Below the pieces are notes generated by a model. That model did not search any database and had not been told where the DNA came from. It worked only from the letters and a program-made list of their open reading frames with translations. From contig NZ_BMNC01000001.1 of NCBI RefSeq assembly GCF_014646255.1, positions 937,722 to 1,001,721 of the forward strand: a stretch of DNA of 64,000 nucleotides. Direction: 5' to 3'. Positions 1 to 8,117 of this stretch are shown one piece after another; positions within the stretch are counted from its first letter, which is position 1, and each line of letters begins with the position of its first letter. A program made the position numbers and the translations under genes. The stretch is from Lentzea pudingi (GTDB lineage: Bacteria; Actinomycetota; Actinomycetes; Mycobacteriales; Pseudonocardiaceae).

Positions 1-348
1 CGCCAACTCGTGCGGACCTACGCACAGCAGACCAAGCTCTCGCTGGTGGACCAGACGAAACTGGTCACCGCGGCGAGTGAGCTCGCGCGCAACACGCTCA
101 TCTACGGCGGGGGAGGCTTCGCCCGCGTCGAGGAGGTCAGCGACGGACGCCGCGCGGGCGTGCGGGCCTCCTTCCACGACGAGGGACCCGGCATCCCCGA
201 CCTGACGCTCGCCCTGGCCGACGGCTGGAGCAGCGGCAGCGGGCTCGGCCTCGGCCTGAGCGGCGCGAAGCGCCTGGTGGACCAGTTCGACCTCGACACC
301 GAGGTCGGGCGCGGCACGGTCGTGACGGTGACCAAGTGGAAGAGATGA
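1..348 (+). CDS. rsbT: RsbT-like serine/threonine kinase (5' end cut off by window edge)
   Basis: GHKL-fold anti-sigma-type kinase. RsbT phosphorylates STAS proteins of the stressosome and, once released, activates an RsbU-type phosphatase. Visible are an N-box (SELARNTLIYGGGG), a G1 box (HDEGPGIPD) and a glycine-rich lid (GSGLGLGLSGAKRL). The frame is open to base 1 (RQLVRTYAQ), so the GTG at position 10 is probably internal and the start lies outside the window; about 115 of the usual 130-135 residues are present. The stop overlaps the next start by ATGA at 345-348. RsbR/RsbS-type genes are expected just left of the window (inference). The family call is firm; the exact STAS partner is not visible. 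Confidence 0.85.
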   Translation, partial: RQLVRTYAQQTKLSLVDQTKLVTAASELARNTLIYGGGGFARVEEVSDGRRAGVRASFHDEGPGIPDLTLALADGWSSGSGLGLGLSGAKRLVDQFDLDTEVGRGTVVTVTKWKR

Positions 349-1373
349 CCGCGGTGACCTGCCTGCCGCTCGTGCGCGACGAGGCCTGGCTGCCGGTCGA
401 GGAGACCGCCCAGGTCGGCCGGATCCGCCGCACGGCCACATCGCTGGCCGAACGGCTCGGGTTCACCGCCACGCGCACGGCGGAGATCGGCCTCGCCGCC
501 ACGGAGATCGGCACGAACCTGCACAAGCATGCCCAGCAGGGCGTGGTGCTGATCCGTTCGGTGCGCGGCGTGGAGGACTCGGCGGTCGAGATCGTCGCGC
601 TCGACCACGGCCCCGGCATCAGCGACCTCGCGTTGGCATGGGCGGACGGCCACTCGACGACCGGCACGCTCGGCGTCGGGCTCGGCACGGTGGCGCGGAT
701 CGCGACGTCCTGCGCCATGTCCTCCCGGCCCGGCGTGGGAACGGCGCTGGTGGCCCGGTTCGCCCCTGTGCTCGACTGGGCACCCGAGTGGGGTGAGGAA
801 CGAGCGGCCGGCGTGACCAGGCCGATCAGCGGCGAGGACGTGTGCGGCGACGCCTACGCGTTCTGCCGGAGCGCGGACCGGATGACGCTCATGATGTGCG
901 ACGGGTCCGGGCACGGCCCCCTGGCGGCAGCCGCGTCCGACGCCGCCGTGCGCCTGTTCCGCGACCAGCCGTTCCTGCCGCCAGACCAGCTGGTCGCGTT
1001 GCTGCACAAGGAGTTGCGCGGCACGCGGGGCGGCGCGGTGGCGGTCGCGGACATCGACCTCGTCGCGCGGACGGTGCGCTTCTGCGGGCTGGGCAACATC
1101 GCCGCGGCGGTGCTGGGGGACGGCCGCAAGACGGGCATGATCTCGGTGCCCGGAGTGGCGGGCCACCAGGCACGCACGATCCGCACGTTCGACTACGCGT
1201 TGCCGGAGAAGGCGGTCGTGGTCCTGCACTCCGACGGCCTCACCGAACGCTGGGGACCCGGCCTCGGCAGCGACCTGATCACCGACCCGCCGGTGCTGGT
1301 GGCGGCGGCACTGCTGCGGGACGCGGGCGTGCGCAAGGACGACGCCTGCGTGCTCGTGGCCAGACCGGCATGA
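345..1373 (+). CDS. ATPase-SpoIIE/PP2C phosphatase fusion, RsbX-like
   Basis: A 342-residue two-domain protein. Residues about 1-135 form a GHKL ATPase of the RsbT type (TEIGTNLHKHA N-box, ALDHGPGISD G1, GTLGVGLGTVARI lid). Residues about 145-342 form a short SpoIIE/PP2C phosphatase (GEDVCGDAY, CDGSGHGPLAA, LHSDGLTERWG, DDACVL). RsbX-type phosphatases strip phosphate from stressosome STAS proteins and reset the signal, so this protein may hold both kinase-like and phosphatase activities. ATG 345 was chosen over ATG 336 because it forms an ATGA overlap with the RsbT stop, and the same coupling recurs at the next gene (1370-1373). Function is inferred from fold and context. Confidence 0.85.
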   Translation: MTAVTCLPLVRDEAWLPVEETAQVGRIRRTATSLAERLGFTATRTAEIGLAATEIGTNLHKHAQQGVVLIRSVRGVEDSAVEIVALDHGPGISDLALAWADGHSTTGTLGVGLGTVARIATSCAMSSRPGVGTALVARFAPVLDWAPEWGEERAAGVTRPISGEDVCGDAYAFCRSADRMTLMMCDGSGHGPLAAAASDAAVRLFRDQPFLPPDQLVALLHKELRGTRGGAVAVADIDLVARTVRFCGLGNIAAAVLGDGRKTGMISVPGVAGHQARTIRTFDYALPEKAVVVLHSDGLTERWGPGLGSDLITDPPVLVAAALLRDAGVRKDDACVLVARPA

Positions 1374-3097
1374 CCACCGACGACCTGCTGCGGCTGGTGA
1401 TCGCCGACGAGCGGGACGTGTTCCTGCTCCGGCAGCGCGGCCGCCAGGTCGCGGCGGCGGCGGGTCTCGACGGGCAGAACCAGATCCGGGTCGCCACGGC
1501 GCTGAGCGACCTCGGCCGGGAACTGGTGCGGCAGGACGTGAGCACGACCGTCCTCTTCCGGCTGCGGCGCGGGCCGGTCTCCGCGTTGCTGGTCGAGCTG
1601 TCCTGGCAGGCGGCGGTGACCACCTCCGGGCCCGGCTGGGACACCGCGCGCAGGCTGACGAACGACCTGGTCATGACCGCCTCGGGCGTCACGCTGGTGA
1701 AGAACGTGCCGGACGCGGTTGTGCTCGACGAGGGCCTGCTCCGGGAACTGCGCGAGAGCACCGGCACCACCGCGCTCGACGAGCTGCGCGCGCAGAACCA
1801 GGAGCTGCTGGAGACCCTCGAGAACCTGGAGGCCAAGAGCAAGGAGCTTGAACGCCTCAACGACGAGTTGGAGGAGACCAACCGCGGCGTCGTCGCCCTC
1901 TACCAGGAGCTGTCCGACGAGCTGGAGCAGACGAACCAGGGCGTGGTCGCGCTCTACGCGGAGCTCGAGGCGAAGTCCGCCGAGCTGCGCGACGCGGCCG
2001 CCGCCCGCATCCGGTTCTGGTCCAACATCAGCCACGAGCTGCGCGCGCCGATCAACTCGGTGGTCGGCCTGACCCGCCTGCTCGGCGGGCCGGGCGGCGA
2101 CCCGATGACCGACGACCAGCGCCACCACGTCGACCTGATCAACGAGTCCGCGGCGACGTTGCTGGCACTGGTGAACGAGCTGCTCGACACCGCGAAGGCC
2201 GAGTCCGGCAGCCTGCAGCCGCGGATGGCGCCCGTCGCGCTCGACTACGTGATCACCCAGCTGCGCTCGGCGGTGCGCCCGTTGCTGCGCTCCGGCGACG
2301 TGCGGCTGGTGGTGGACGACCTGCCCGCGCTGCGGCCGCTGGTCACCGACGAGACGATGCTCGTGCGGATCCTGCGCAACGTCCTGTCGAACGCCGTCAA
2401 GTTCACCAAGCACGGCGAGATCCGCTTCACCGCCGAGCTCGCACCGAACCCCGACGAGGTCCGGTTCGTGGTCACCGACACCGGCATCGGCATCCCGCCC
2501 GAAGAGCAGGACCGGGTGTTCGAGGAGTTCTACCAGGTGCCGAACGCGCTGCAGGTCGGCGCGAGCGGCACCGGGCTCGGCCTGTCCTACGCGCGCAAGC
2601 TCGCCGAGATCCTCGGCGGCACCCTGACGCTGAGCAGCACGTCCGGCGTCGGCACCGAGGTCGTGCTGACCCTGCCGACCGCCGCCGACGAGTTCGTCCA
2701 GCCCGCGCCCGTCGCGTGCGCGCTGATCGCGGACAGCGACGAGTACTGCCGCCGGCAGCTGCGCGACGCCCTGGCCGGGATCGCCGCCGAGGTCGTCGAG
2801 ACCGAGGACGGCCGCACCGCCCTGAACCTCGCGAAGTCACGGCGGCCCGACCTCGTGCTGGTCAGCGCGAGCGCCCCGGTGATGAGCGGCAGCGCCGTGC
2901 TGTCCGTGCTGAGGCTTGACCCCGATCTGGCCGGGGTACCAGTGGTCATCGTGTGCGGCGACGACCCCGGCGGTCTCGCGCGCAGCGTGTACAGCCTTGG
3001 TGCCGCGATGCTGCACGAGGCGCGGATCTCCCCGGAAACGGTGGGCCGTGCGATCAGGGACGCTCAGCTCACGGCGCGCAGAACGGACAGCCGATGA
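1370..3097 (+). CDS. Hybrid sensor histidine kinase with degenerate receiver
   Basis: 575 residues. Residues 1-120 look like a GHKL-type N-terminal domain without a clear ATP lid. Residues about 125-210 are a coiled coil containing two near copies of an EETNxGVVALYxEL segment. HisKA follows with phospho-acceptor His222 (NISHELRAP), then HATPase_c (LRNVLSNAVKFT, TDTGIGIP, GTGLGLSYARKL), and a C-terminal receiver-like domain from about 455. That receiver lacks the phospho-Asp (LVLVSASAPVMSG, Ser where Asp is expected) and the conserved Lys, so it cannot be a normal phospho-receiver. The start is ATG 1370, ATGA-coupled to the gene before; a long upstream extension of the frame is antisensical to the preceding gene and was dropped. 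No membrane segment is seen, so the kinase is probably cytosolic. Confidence 0.88.
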   Translation: MTTDDLLRLVIADERDVFLLRQRGRQVAAAAGLDGQNQIRVATALSDLGRELVRQDVSTTVLFRLRRGPVSALLVELSWQAAVTTSGPGWDTARRLTNDLVMTASGVTLVKNVPDAVVLDEGLLRELRESTGTTALDELRAQNQELLETLENLEAKSKELERLNDELEETNRGVVALYQELSDELEQTNQGVVALYAELEAKSAELRDAAAARIRFWSNISHELRAPINSVVGLTRLLGGPGGDPMTDDQRHHVDLINESAATLLALVNELLDTAKAESGSLQPRMAPVALDYVITQLRSAVRPLLRSGDVRLVVDDLPALRPLVTDETMLVRILRNVLSNAVKFTKHGEIRFTAELAPNPDEVRFVVTDTGIGIPPEEQDRVFEEFYQVPNALQVGASGTGLGLSYARKLAEILGGTLTLSSTSGVGTEVVLTLPTAADEFVQPAPVACALIADSDEYCRRQLRDALAGIAAEVVETEDGRTALNLAKSRRPDLVLVSASAPVMSGSAVLSVLRLDPDLAGVPVVIVCGDDPGGLARSVYSLGAAMLHEARISPETVGRAIRDAQLTARRTDSR

Positions 3098-4638
3098 ACC
3101 CGACAGCCATGGGCGGTGGACCGGCCAGGGTCCTCGTGGTCGACGACCTGGAGGCGAGCCGGTTCATCGCGTGCAGCTGGCTGCGCCGCAGCGGCCACAC
3201 GGTGGTCGAGGCAACCACGGCGGCCGAGGCGCTGATCGCACTGGAGGGCGACTCGTTCGACCTGGTCCTGCTGGACGTGCACCTGCCGGACATGAGCGGC
3301 TACGACGTGACGGAGCGGATCAAGGCCGACCCGCGCACCAGTTCGATCCCGGTCGTGATGCTGTCGGCGACCTACATCGAGCCCGAGGACAAGGTCACCG
3401 GCCTGACGCGGGGCGCCGACGCGTACCTCACCGAACCCGTCGACCCCGGTGAGCTGCTGGCCAACGTCGAGGCGGCGTTGCGCTACCACCGCGCACGCGC
3501 CCTCGCCGAACACCTCGCCGCCCGGCTGACCCGGCTCGCCACGGCGACGTTCGCCATCAACGCGGCGACGACGTTCAAGTCCCTGGCCGAAGCCGCCGCG
3601 ATCGGGGCCGCGGACGTCCTCGACGCGGAGGCGACCGCGGTCCTGACCGACCCGTCCGGTGCCGTGTGCGTCGTGATGGCCGGCGCCGCGTGGCTCCGCC
3701 CGGACGACGCGGACGTCGAGCGGTGGATGGCCTCGCTCAACCCCGGTGTCGGTGTGGCCGTGATCGAGGCCGCCGAGGTGCCGTGGCACCAGGTCGCGGT
3801 GGTCGCGCGCACGAAGCTCCGGCGCCCGCCCATCGGCATCACCGTCAGCCCGCTGGCCGTGACGACCGACGACGACCGGAACCTGTTGCGCCAGCTCGCC
3901 CAGGCGGCCGCGCTCGCCGCCGAGGGCCTGCACACGTTCGCGGAGGAGCACTCGCTCGCGCTCACGTTGCAGCGCAGCCTCCTGCCTCGTACGTTGCCGC
4001 AGGTCCCCGCCCTGCCGATGACGGCGAGGTACGTGCCGGCGTCGAGCAACGCCGAGATCGGCGGCGACTTCTACGACGTGATCGAGCTCGACGGCCGCCT
4101 GCTGATCGCCATCGGCGACGTGTGCGGCCACTCGATCGAGGCCGCGACCGTGATGGCGGAGGTGCGGCACACCCTGCGCGCCTACGCCGTCGAGGGCCAT
4201 CGGCCGGCGGAGATCCTGCGCAGGGTCGACGCCCTGCTCGAGCGGTTCCACCCGACCGGCGGCCTCACCACCATGTGCCTGCTCCTGGTCGACCTGGAGG
4301 CGGGCACGATGGCCGTCGCGAACGCGGGCCACGTGCCCCCGCTCGTCGTCGACGACCAGGGCGCTCACTACGCACACGTCCACGGGCCGTTGCTGGGCAT
4401 CGGGCTGGAACGGCCGGAAGCGACGGAACTGCCGTTACCACTGGGGACGACCGTGCTGCTCACCACCGACGGTCTCGTCGAACGGCCGGGTATCGATCTG
4501 GACGAGGGCATGGAAAAACTGCGCGCAGCCGTGTCGAACACCGAGGACATGGACGATCTCGCCGACCGCCTGCTCGCCGAGCTGGGCCAGGGCAAGCGGG
4601 ACGACATCGCCCTGCTCCTGCTGCGGCGGCTCGGATGA
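3094..4638 (+). CDS. Receiver-SpoIIE phosphatase, RsbU-like
   Basis: 514 residues. Residues 12-130 are a receiver (LVVDDLEASRF; phospho-Asp61 in LVLLDVHLPDMSG). About 150-285 is a GAF-like linker. About 300-514 is SpoIIE/PP2C (SLLPRTLPQ, NAEIGGDFYDV, AIGDVCGHSIEAA, TTDGLVERPG, DDIALLLLRR). Such proteins dephosphorylate an RsbV-type STAS antagonist when the receiver is phosphorylated. The conserved receiver Lys reads Glu (AYLTEPVDP). The kinase encoded just upstream is the obvious phosphodonor. Both ends are ATGA-coupled (3094-3097 and 4635-4638), so the operon is translated as one unit. Confidence 0.9.
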   Translation: MNPTAMGGGPARVLVVDDLEASRFIACSWLRRSGHTVVEATTAAEALIALEGDSFDLVLLDVHLPDMSGYDVTERIKADPRTSSIPVVMLSATYIEPEDKVTGLTRGADAYLTEPVDPGELLANVEAALRYHRARALAEHLAARLTRLATATFAINAATTFKSLAEAAAIGAADVLDAEATAVLTDPSGAVCVVMAGAAWLRPDDADVERWMASLNPGVGVAVIEAAEVPWHQVAVVARTKLRRPPIGITVSPLAVTTDDDRNLLRQLAQAAALAAEGLHTFAEEHSLALTLQRSLLPRTLPQVPALPMTARYVPASSNAEIGGDFYDVIELDGRLLIAIGDVCGHSIEAATVMAEVRHTLRAYAVEGHRPAEILRRVDALLERFHPTGGLTTMCLLLVDLEAGTMAVANAGHVPPLVVDDQGAHYAHVHGPLLGIGLERPEATELPLPLGTTVLLTTDGLVERPGIDLDEGMEKLRAAVSNTEDMDDLADRLLAELGQGKRDDIALLLLRRLG

Positions 4639-5018
4639 GCGCCCCCGTGGTCGACCTGCCCGTCCGGCGGGGCATGTCGATGTCGTCGCTGCGCCGCGAC
4701 CTGGCCGCCGCGCTGAAGGACCTGGGCGAGGACCACCTCTACGACGTGCAGCTCGTGGTGACCGAACTCGTGTCGAACGTCCTCGACCACACCTGCGCCA
4801 GCACCGGCCACCTGCGAATCGTGCTTCGCGAGGACCCCTGCGCCGTGCTGGTCGAGGTCGACGACGAGTCCGAGGTCGAACCGGTGTACGGCCGCTCCCG
4901 CCTGGGGGAGAACCGCGGCAGGGGCATCGTGGTGGTGGACAACATCTCGCGCGAGTGGGGCTTCCGGGCGCGCGACCGCGGCAAGACCGTGTTCGCCCTG
5001 GTGGAGTGCACCGGCTGA
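4635..5018 (+). CDS. RsbW-like anti-sigma ATP-binding protein
   Basis: 127-residue GHKL ATPase (VVTELVSNVLDHT N-box; VEVDDESEVEP in G1 position; LGENRGRGIVVVDNISREWGF lid). RsbW-type proteins bind a sigma factor or phosphorylate an RsbV antagonist. It closes the coupled rsb operon, with ATG 4635 overlapping the phosphatase stop. The G1 glycines of strong kinases are missing, so it may bind rather than phosphorylate its partner (inference). No sigma factor gene is adjacent, so the controlled sigma must lie elsewhere. A longer frame reading from 3666 is an out-of-frame shadow of the phosphatase. Confidence 0.82.
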   Translation: MSAPVVDLPVRRGMSMSSLRRDLAAALKDLGEDHLYDVQLVVTELVSNVLDHTCASTGHLRIVLREDPCAVLVEVDDESEVEPVYGRSRLGENRGRGIVVVDNISREWGFRARDRGKTVFALVECTG

Positions 5019-5051
5019 GGCCTGCGCGGAAGGCGGGACCAGGCCGTCGCG

Positions 5052-5075
5052 GTTACCCCGGTTCGGCCGGGGTAT
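5052..5075 (+). promoter_or_regulatory. SigB/SigF-type promoter, GTTA-N14-GGGTAT
   Basis: The -35-like GTTA is at 5052-5055 and the -10 GGGTAT at 5070-5075, with 14 nt between. This matches the GTTT-N14-16-GGGTA form known for actinobacterial SigB/SigF-class stress promoters. The next ATG is at 5084, only 8 nt beyond the -10, so the transcript would be leaderless or nearly so. Confidence 0.6.
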
Positions 5076-5083
5076 CTCCCGCC

Positions 5084-5356
5084 ATGACCTCCACACCGCC
5101 GGCGCCCCAGCAGCCCGAGGCGCGAAAGCCGGTCCCCCCAGGCGAGAGAACCGTCACCGAGCACCTCGACAACGGCGCGGTCGTGACGTACTTCGACCCG
5201 TCCCCGTTCACCGAGGGCCCCTTCCACCGCGCGGTGGCGATCGGGGCGGAGATCGTCGATCCGCGCACGGACCTCCGCTGGATCCCCGTGCTGCGCGACG
5301 ACCTGACGATCGACCTGGTCGTCTGGACGCTGGTCGTGGACATCTCTCCCGGCTAG
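5084..5356 (+). CDS. Small unknown protein, probable stress-regulon member
   Basis: 90 residues; family not recognised. The N-terminus is Pro-rich (PPAPQQPEARKPVPPG), followed by a compact hydrophilic domain (TEHLDNGAVVTYFDPSPF, DLRWIPVLRDD) and ending VVDISPG. No signal peptide, membrane helix or cysteine pair. ATG 5084 is chosen because it lies 8 nt after a GGGTAT -10 box; no Shine-Dalgarno precedes it, which fits a leaderless mRNA. The TAG stop is the loop of a 19-bp perfect inverted repeat shared with the convergent ankyrin gene. Function unknown; control by the neighbouring rsb module is inferred from the promoter. Confidence 0.7.
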   Translation: MTSTPPAPQQPEARKPVPPGERTVTEHLDNGAVVTYFDPSPFTEGPFHRAVAIGAEIVDPRTDLRWIPVLRDDLTIDLVVWTLVVDISPG

Positions 5357-5375
5357 GCCGGGAGAGATGTCCACG
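5335..5375. terminator. Perfect 19-bp hairpin with stop codon as loop, bidirectional terminator
   Basis: Arms 5335-5353 and 5357-5375 are exact inverse complements; the 3-nt loop 5354-5356 is the TAG stop of the upstream gene. The left arm encodes the last six residues. It sits between convergent genes, so it can end transcription from both sides. No T-tract, as usual in actinomycetes. Confidence 0.8.
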
Positions 5376-5384
5376 TCATCCGGC

Positions 5385-5780
5385 TCAGGGTTCCAGCAGT
5401 GCCAGCATCTCCGGCAGGTCGAAGTGCCGGGCGACGTCGAGCGCGGACCTCGGCCCGAGAGCCGGATCCGCGCCCGCGCCGAGCAGCAGCCGGACGATCT
5501 CCGCGGAACGCCGGAAGACCGCCGCTCCCAGCGCCGTCTGGCCCCGGTCGTTGACCCGCCCGGTGTCGGCGCCGCGCTCCAGCAACGCCCGCACCACGTC
5601 CGTGCGGCAGTGGTACGCGGCGAGGATCAGCAGCGAGTCGCCCGACCCGTTGGTGAGGTTGACCGGGATTCCCGCGTCGACGGCCTCGCTCAGTCCCGTG
5701 GCGTCGCCGTCCCGGGCCAGGTCGAACATCGAGCGCAGGAACCCGAGTTCCTCCTCGGTCAGCGTCTCCTGGCTCGTCAT
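5385..5780 (-). CDS. Ankyrin-repeat protein coupled to catalase
   Basis: 131 residues with an N-terminal acidic helix (TEEELGFLRSMFDLARDGD) and three to four ankyrin repeats (GDSLLILAAYHCRTDVVRALLERGAD, then RGQTALGAAVFRRSAEIVRLLLGAGAD). ATG 5780 overlaps the catalase stop (5777-5780), so it is translated with the catalase. Small ankyrin proteins partnered with catalases are known from Pseudomonas (KatB-AnkB), where the ankyrin protein supports catalase activity or resistance; the same role is inferred here. No signal peptide, so it should be cytosolic, unlike periplasmic AnkB. Confidence 0.88.
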   Translation of the reverse strand: MTSQETLTEEELGFLRSMFDLARDGDATGLSEAVDAGIPVNLTNGSGDSLLILAAYHCRTDVVRALLERGADTGRVNDRGQTALGAAVFRRSAEIVRLLLGAGADPALGPRSALDVARHFDLPEMLALLEP

Positions 5781-7972
5781 GCGATGGCCGGGGGGAAGCG
5801 TTCCCACACGCGGTGGGCTCCGAGCAGTGTCGTCACGTCCGCGAGGACCTTCGACGCGTCGTCGTCGAGCACGACTCCCGGCCCCGTGCACCCGGCCGCC
5901 TCGACGGCGGCGCGTCCGGTGCCCCACGCGCCGATCGCCTTGGCGTGGCGGAAGGCCTCCTGGATCATGAGGGTGACGCGCGCGTCGGGGGAGTCGCCCG
6001 CGACCAGCAGGGCGTCGAACTCGACGGAGCGCGCGGTGAGGAACGTGCGCTGCGCGACCAGGCCGCTGTCGCCGAGCGGGCCGCCGGTCGGCGCGATCAG
6101 CAGCGGCACCATCCCGCCCGCCAGGACGGTCTCGCGCACCGTGCGCACACCGTCGAGGTCCGCCGGGTCGACCACGATCCCGATCATGCGGCCGTCCGAG
6201 GGCCACGTCTGCCCGAGCTGCGACAGCGCCGGGCTCGGCGTGACCTTCTTCAGCCGTGCCTTCTCCGGCACCGGGAGGCCCAGTCCCTTCGCGACCTCGG
6301 CGCAGAGCGTGGCGTCGACGTTGGCGAGCACCAGCAGCTCGCGTTCCTTGATCGCCTGCTCGTAGCACTTGCCCAGCTCGAAGGTGAACGCGCTGACGAC
6401 GTGGTCCTTCTCGACCGGCGTCAGGCTCTGCCAGAACAGCCTCGGCTGCGTGAAGTGGTCCGCGAACGACGCGGGCGACGAGCGGACCTTCACCGCCTTC
6501 GGCAGCGGTCGCGCCACCTCGACGAACGGCCGGTCGCCCGCCTTCGCGACGAACGGGTTGCCGCCGTCGAGCGTGTTCGGCCGGTACGGGGCGACCCCCG
6601 CGTGCACCGCGTGCTGGTGGAAGCCGTCGCGGAACATGTCGTTGACCGGCGCGTGCGGGCGGTTGATCGGGATCTGGTTGAAGTTCGGCCCCGCGAGCCT
6701 CGTCAGCTGGGTGTCCAGGTAGGAGAACAGCCGCGCCTGGAACAGCGGGTCGTCGGTGACGTCGATGCCCGGCACCAGGTTGCCGAGGTGGAACGCGACC
6801 TGCTCGGTCTCCGCGAAGTAGTTGAGCGGGTTGCGGTTCAGCGTGAGCAACCCGACCGGCTGCACCGGCGCGAGCTCCTCGGGGACGATCTTCGTCGGGT
6901 CCAGCAGGTCGATGCCCTCGAACGTCTGCTGTGGACTGTCGGGCATGATCTGCAGGCCGAGTTCCCACTGCGGGTGCGCGCCGGACTCGATGGCGTCGGC
7001 GAGGTCGCGGCGGTGGAAGTCCGGGTCGACGCCGGCGAGCAGCTGCGCCTCCTCCCACACGAGGGAGTGCACGCCCAGTTTCGGCTTCCAGTGGAACTTC
7101 GCGAGCGCGGTCTCACCGTCGGCGTTGACCAGCCGGAACGTGTGGACGCCGAACCCCTCCATCGTGCGGTAGGAGCGGGGGATGCCGCGGTCGGACATGT
7201 TCCACAGGACGTGGTGGGTGGCCTCGGTGTGGGTGGACACGAAGTCCCAGAACGTGTCGTGCGCGCTCTGGGCCTGCGGGATCTCGCGGTCCGGGTGCGG
7301 CTTGCCCGCGTGGATCACGTCCGGGAACTTGATCCCGTCCTGGATGAAGAAGACCGGGATGTTGTTGCCCACCAGGTCGAAGTTGCCCTCCTGGGTGTAG
7401 AACTTCGTCGCGAACCCGCGGGTGTCGCGGACGGTGTCCGCCGAGCCGCGCGAGCCCAGCACCGTGGAGAACCGCACGAACACGGGCGTTTCCACGCCGT
7501 CGCCGAGGAACCCGGCCTTGCAGACGTTCGCGGCGGTGCCGTAGCCGACGAACACGCCGTGCGCTCCGTAGCCGCGGGCGTGGACGACCCGTTCCGGGAT
7601 GCGCTCGTGGTCGAAGTGCATGATCTTCTCGCGCAGGTGGTGGTCCTGCAGCAAGGTCGGGCCGCGTTCACCGGCCTTCAGCGAGTGGTCGGTGTCGTAC
7701 AGCCGGGTGCCGCCGGCGGTCGTGAGGAACTCGCCCTGCTGGCCCTGGGACAGCTGCGGTGCTCCGGTCGGGGTGCCCGTCGGTGACACCGTCTCCGGAC
7801 CGGTCTGGTCGGGTTTGGGTGGCAGCGGGCCCCGCGGTTCGGTCGGCTCGGTGAGCGACGGCGGCTCGCTGGCGGGGGCGCCCGGGATGGGCGGGTTCAC
7901 CAGTTCGGTGACCTTGTCCACGGCCTTCTCGACAGCCGCCTTCACTACCTTGCCTGGCTTGCGGGTGGCCAC
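5777..7972 (-). CDS. katE: Large-subunit (clade 2, HPII-type) catalase
   Basis: 731 residues, the size of large-subunit catalases. Breaks down H2O2 to water and O2 with heme. After a Pro-rich N-terminal arm (1-80) come His131 in VVHARGYGAHGV, the GNNIPVFFIQDGIKFPD segment with the distal Asn, and the heme-ligand Tyr motif RLFSYLDTQ. From about 560 there is a C-terminal flavodoxin/class-I-glutaminase-like domain (GRMIGIVVDP, DALLVAGDS, KAIGAWGTG). The start is GTG 7972, preceded by GGAGGG; a longer frame to 8227 runs through the promoter. The next gene overlaps by ATGA. A GTTG-N14-GGGTAC promoter lies 38 nt upstream. Confidence 0.95.
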   Translation of the reverse strand: MATRKPGKVVKAAVEKAVDKVTELVNPPIPGAPASEPPSLTEPTEPRGPLPPKPDQTGPETVSPTGTPTGAPQLSQGQQGEFLTTAGGTRLYDTDHSLKAGERGPTLLQDHHLREKIMHFDHERIPERVVHARGYGAHGVFVGYGTAANVCKAGFLGDGVETPVFVRFSTVLGSRGSADTVRDTRGFATKFYTQEGNFDLVGNNIPVFFIQDGIKFPDVIHAGKPHPDREIPQAQSAHDTFWDFVSTHTEATHHVLWNMSDRGIPRSYRTMEGFGVHTFRLVNADGETALAKFHWKPKLGVHSLVWEEAQLLAGVDPDFHRRDLADAIESGAHPQWELGLQIMPDSPQQTFEGIDLLDPTKIVPEELAPVQPVGLLTLNRNPLNYFAETEQVAFHLGNLVPGIDVTDDPLFQARLFSYLDTQLTRLAGPNFNQIPINRPHAPVNDMFRDGFHQHAVHAGVAPYRPNTLDGGNPFVAKAGDRPFVEVARPLPKAVKVRSSPASFADHFTQPRLFWQSLTPVEKDHVVSAFTFELGKCYEQAIKERELLVLANVDATLCAEVAKGLGLPVPEKARLKKVTPSPALSQLGQTWPSDGRMIGIVVDPADLDGVRTVRETVLAGGMVPLLIAPTGGPLGDSGLVAQRTFLTARSVEFDALLVAGDSPDARVTLMIQEAFRHAKAIGAWGTGRAAVEAAGCTGPGVVLDDDASKVLADVTTLLGAHRVWERFPPAIA

Positions 7973-8009
7973 AGAACCCTCCTTGATGCACGGGAACGAC
8001 TGACAGGCA

Positions 8010-8033
8010 GTACCCGATAGTTCGGGGGCCAAC
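8010..8033 (-). promoter_or_regulatory. SigB/SigF-type promoter of katE, GTTG-N14-GGGTAC
   Basis: On the minus strand the -35 GTTG is at 8033-8030 and the -10 GGGTAC at 8015-8010. It leaves a 5' UTR of about 30 nt carrying the GGAGG site ahead of GTG 7972. It lies back to back with the 8050-8074 promoter. Confidence 0.65.
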
Positions 8034-8049
8034 CATTTGCCGTTGAACC

Positions 8050-8074
8050 GTTTGTTCCGGCCGGACGGGGGTAG
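8050..8074 (+). promoter_or_regulatory. SigB/SigF-type promoter, GTTT-N15-GGGTAG
   Basis: GTTT at 8050-8053 and GGGTAG at 8069-8074 with a 15-nt spacer: a consensus match to the stress-sigma form. It drives the DUF4383 gene starting at 8118. Confidence 0.7.
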
Positions 8075-8117
8075 GCACGTCGCGTCCGAAGAGCGTTTCC
8101 CTTCGACGGGAGTCGTC

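Noticed and set aside
842..1369. Long upstream extension of the histidine kinase
   Set aside because: It lies out of frame within the ATPase-SpoIIE gene and is Arg/Gly-rich. ATGA at 1370 is the better start.
2925..2940. GGGTAC in the histidine kinase gene as a stress promoter
   Set aside because: It is inside coding sequence without a GTTT at the right distance; the same holds for GGGTA at 12934, 24974, 33124 and 54730.
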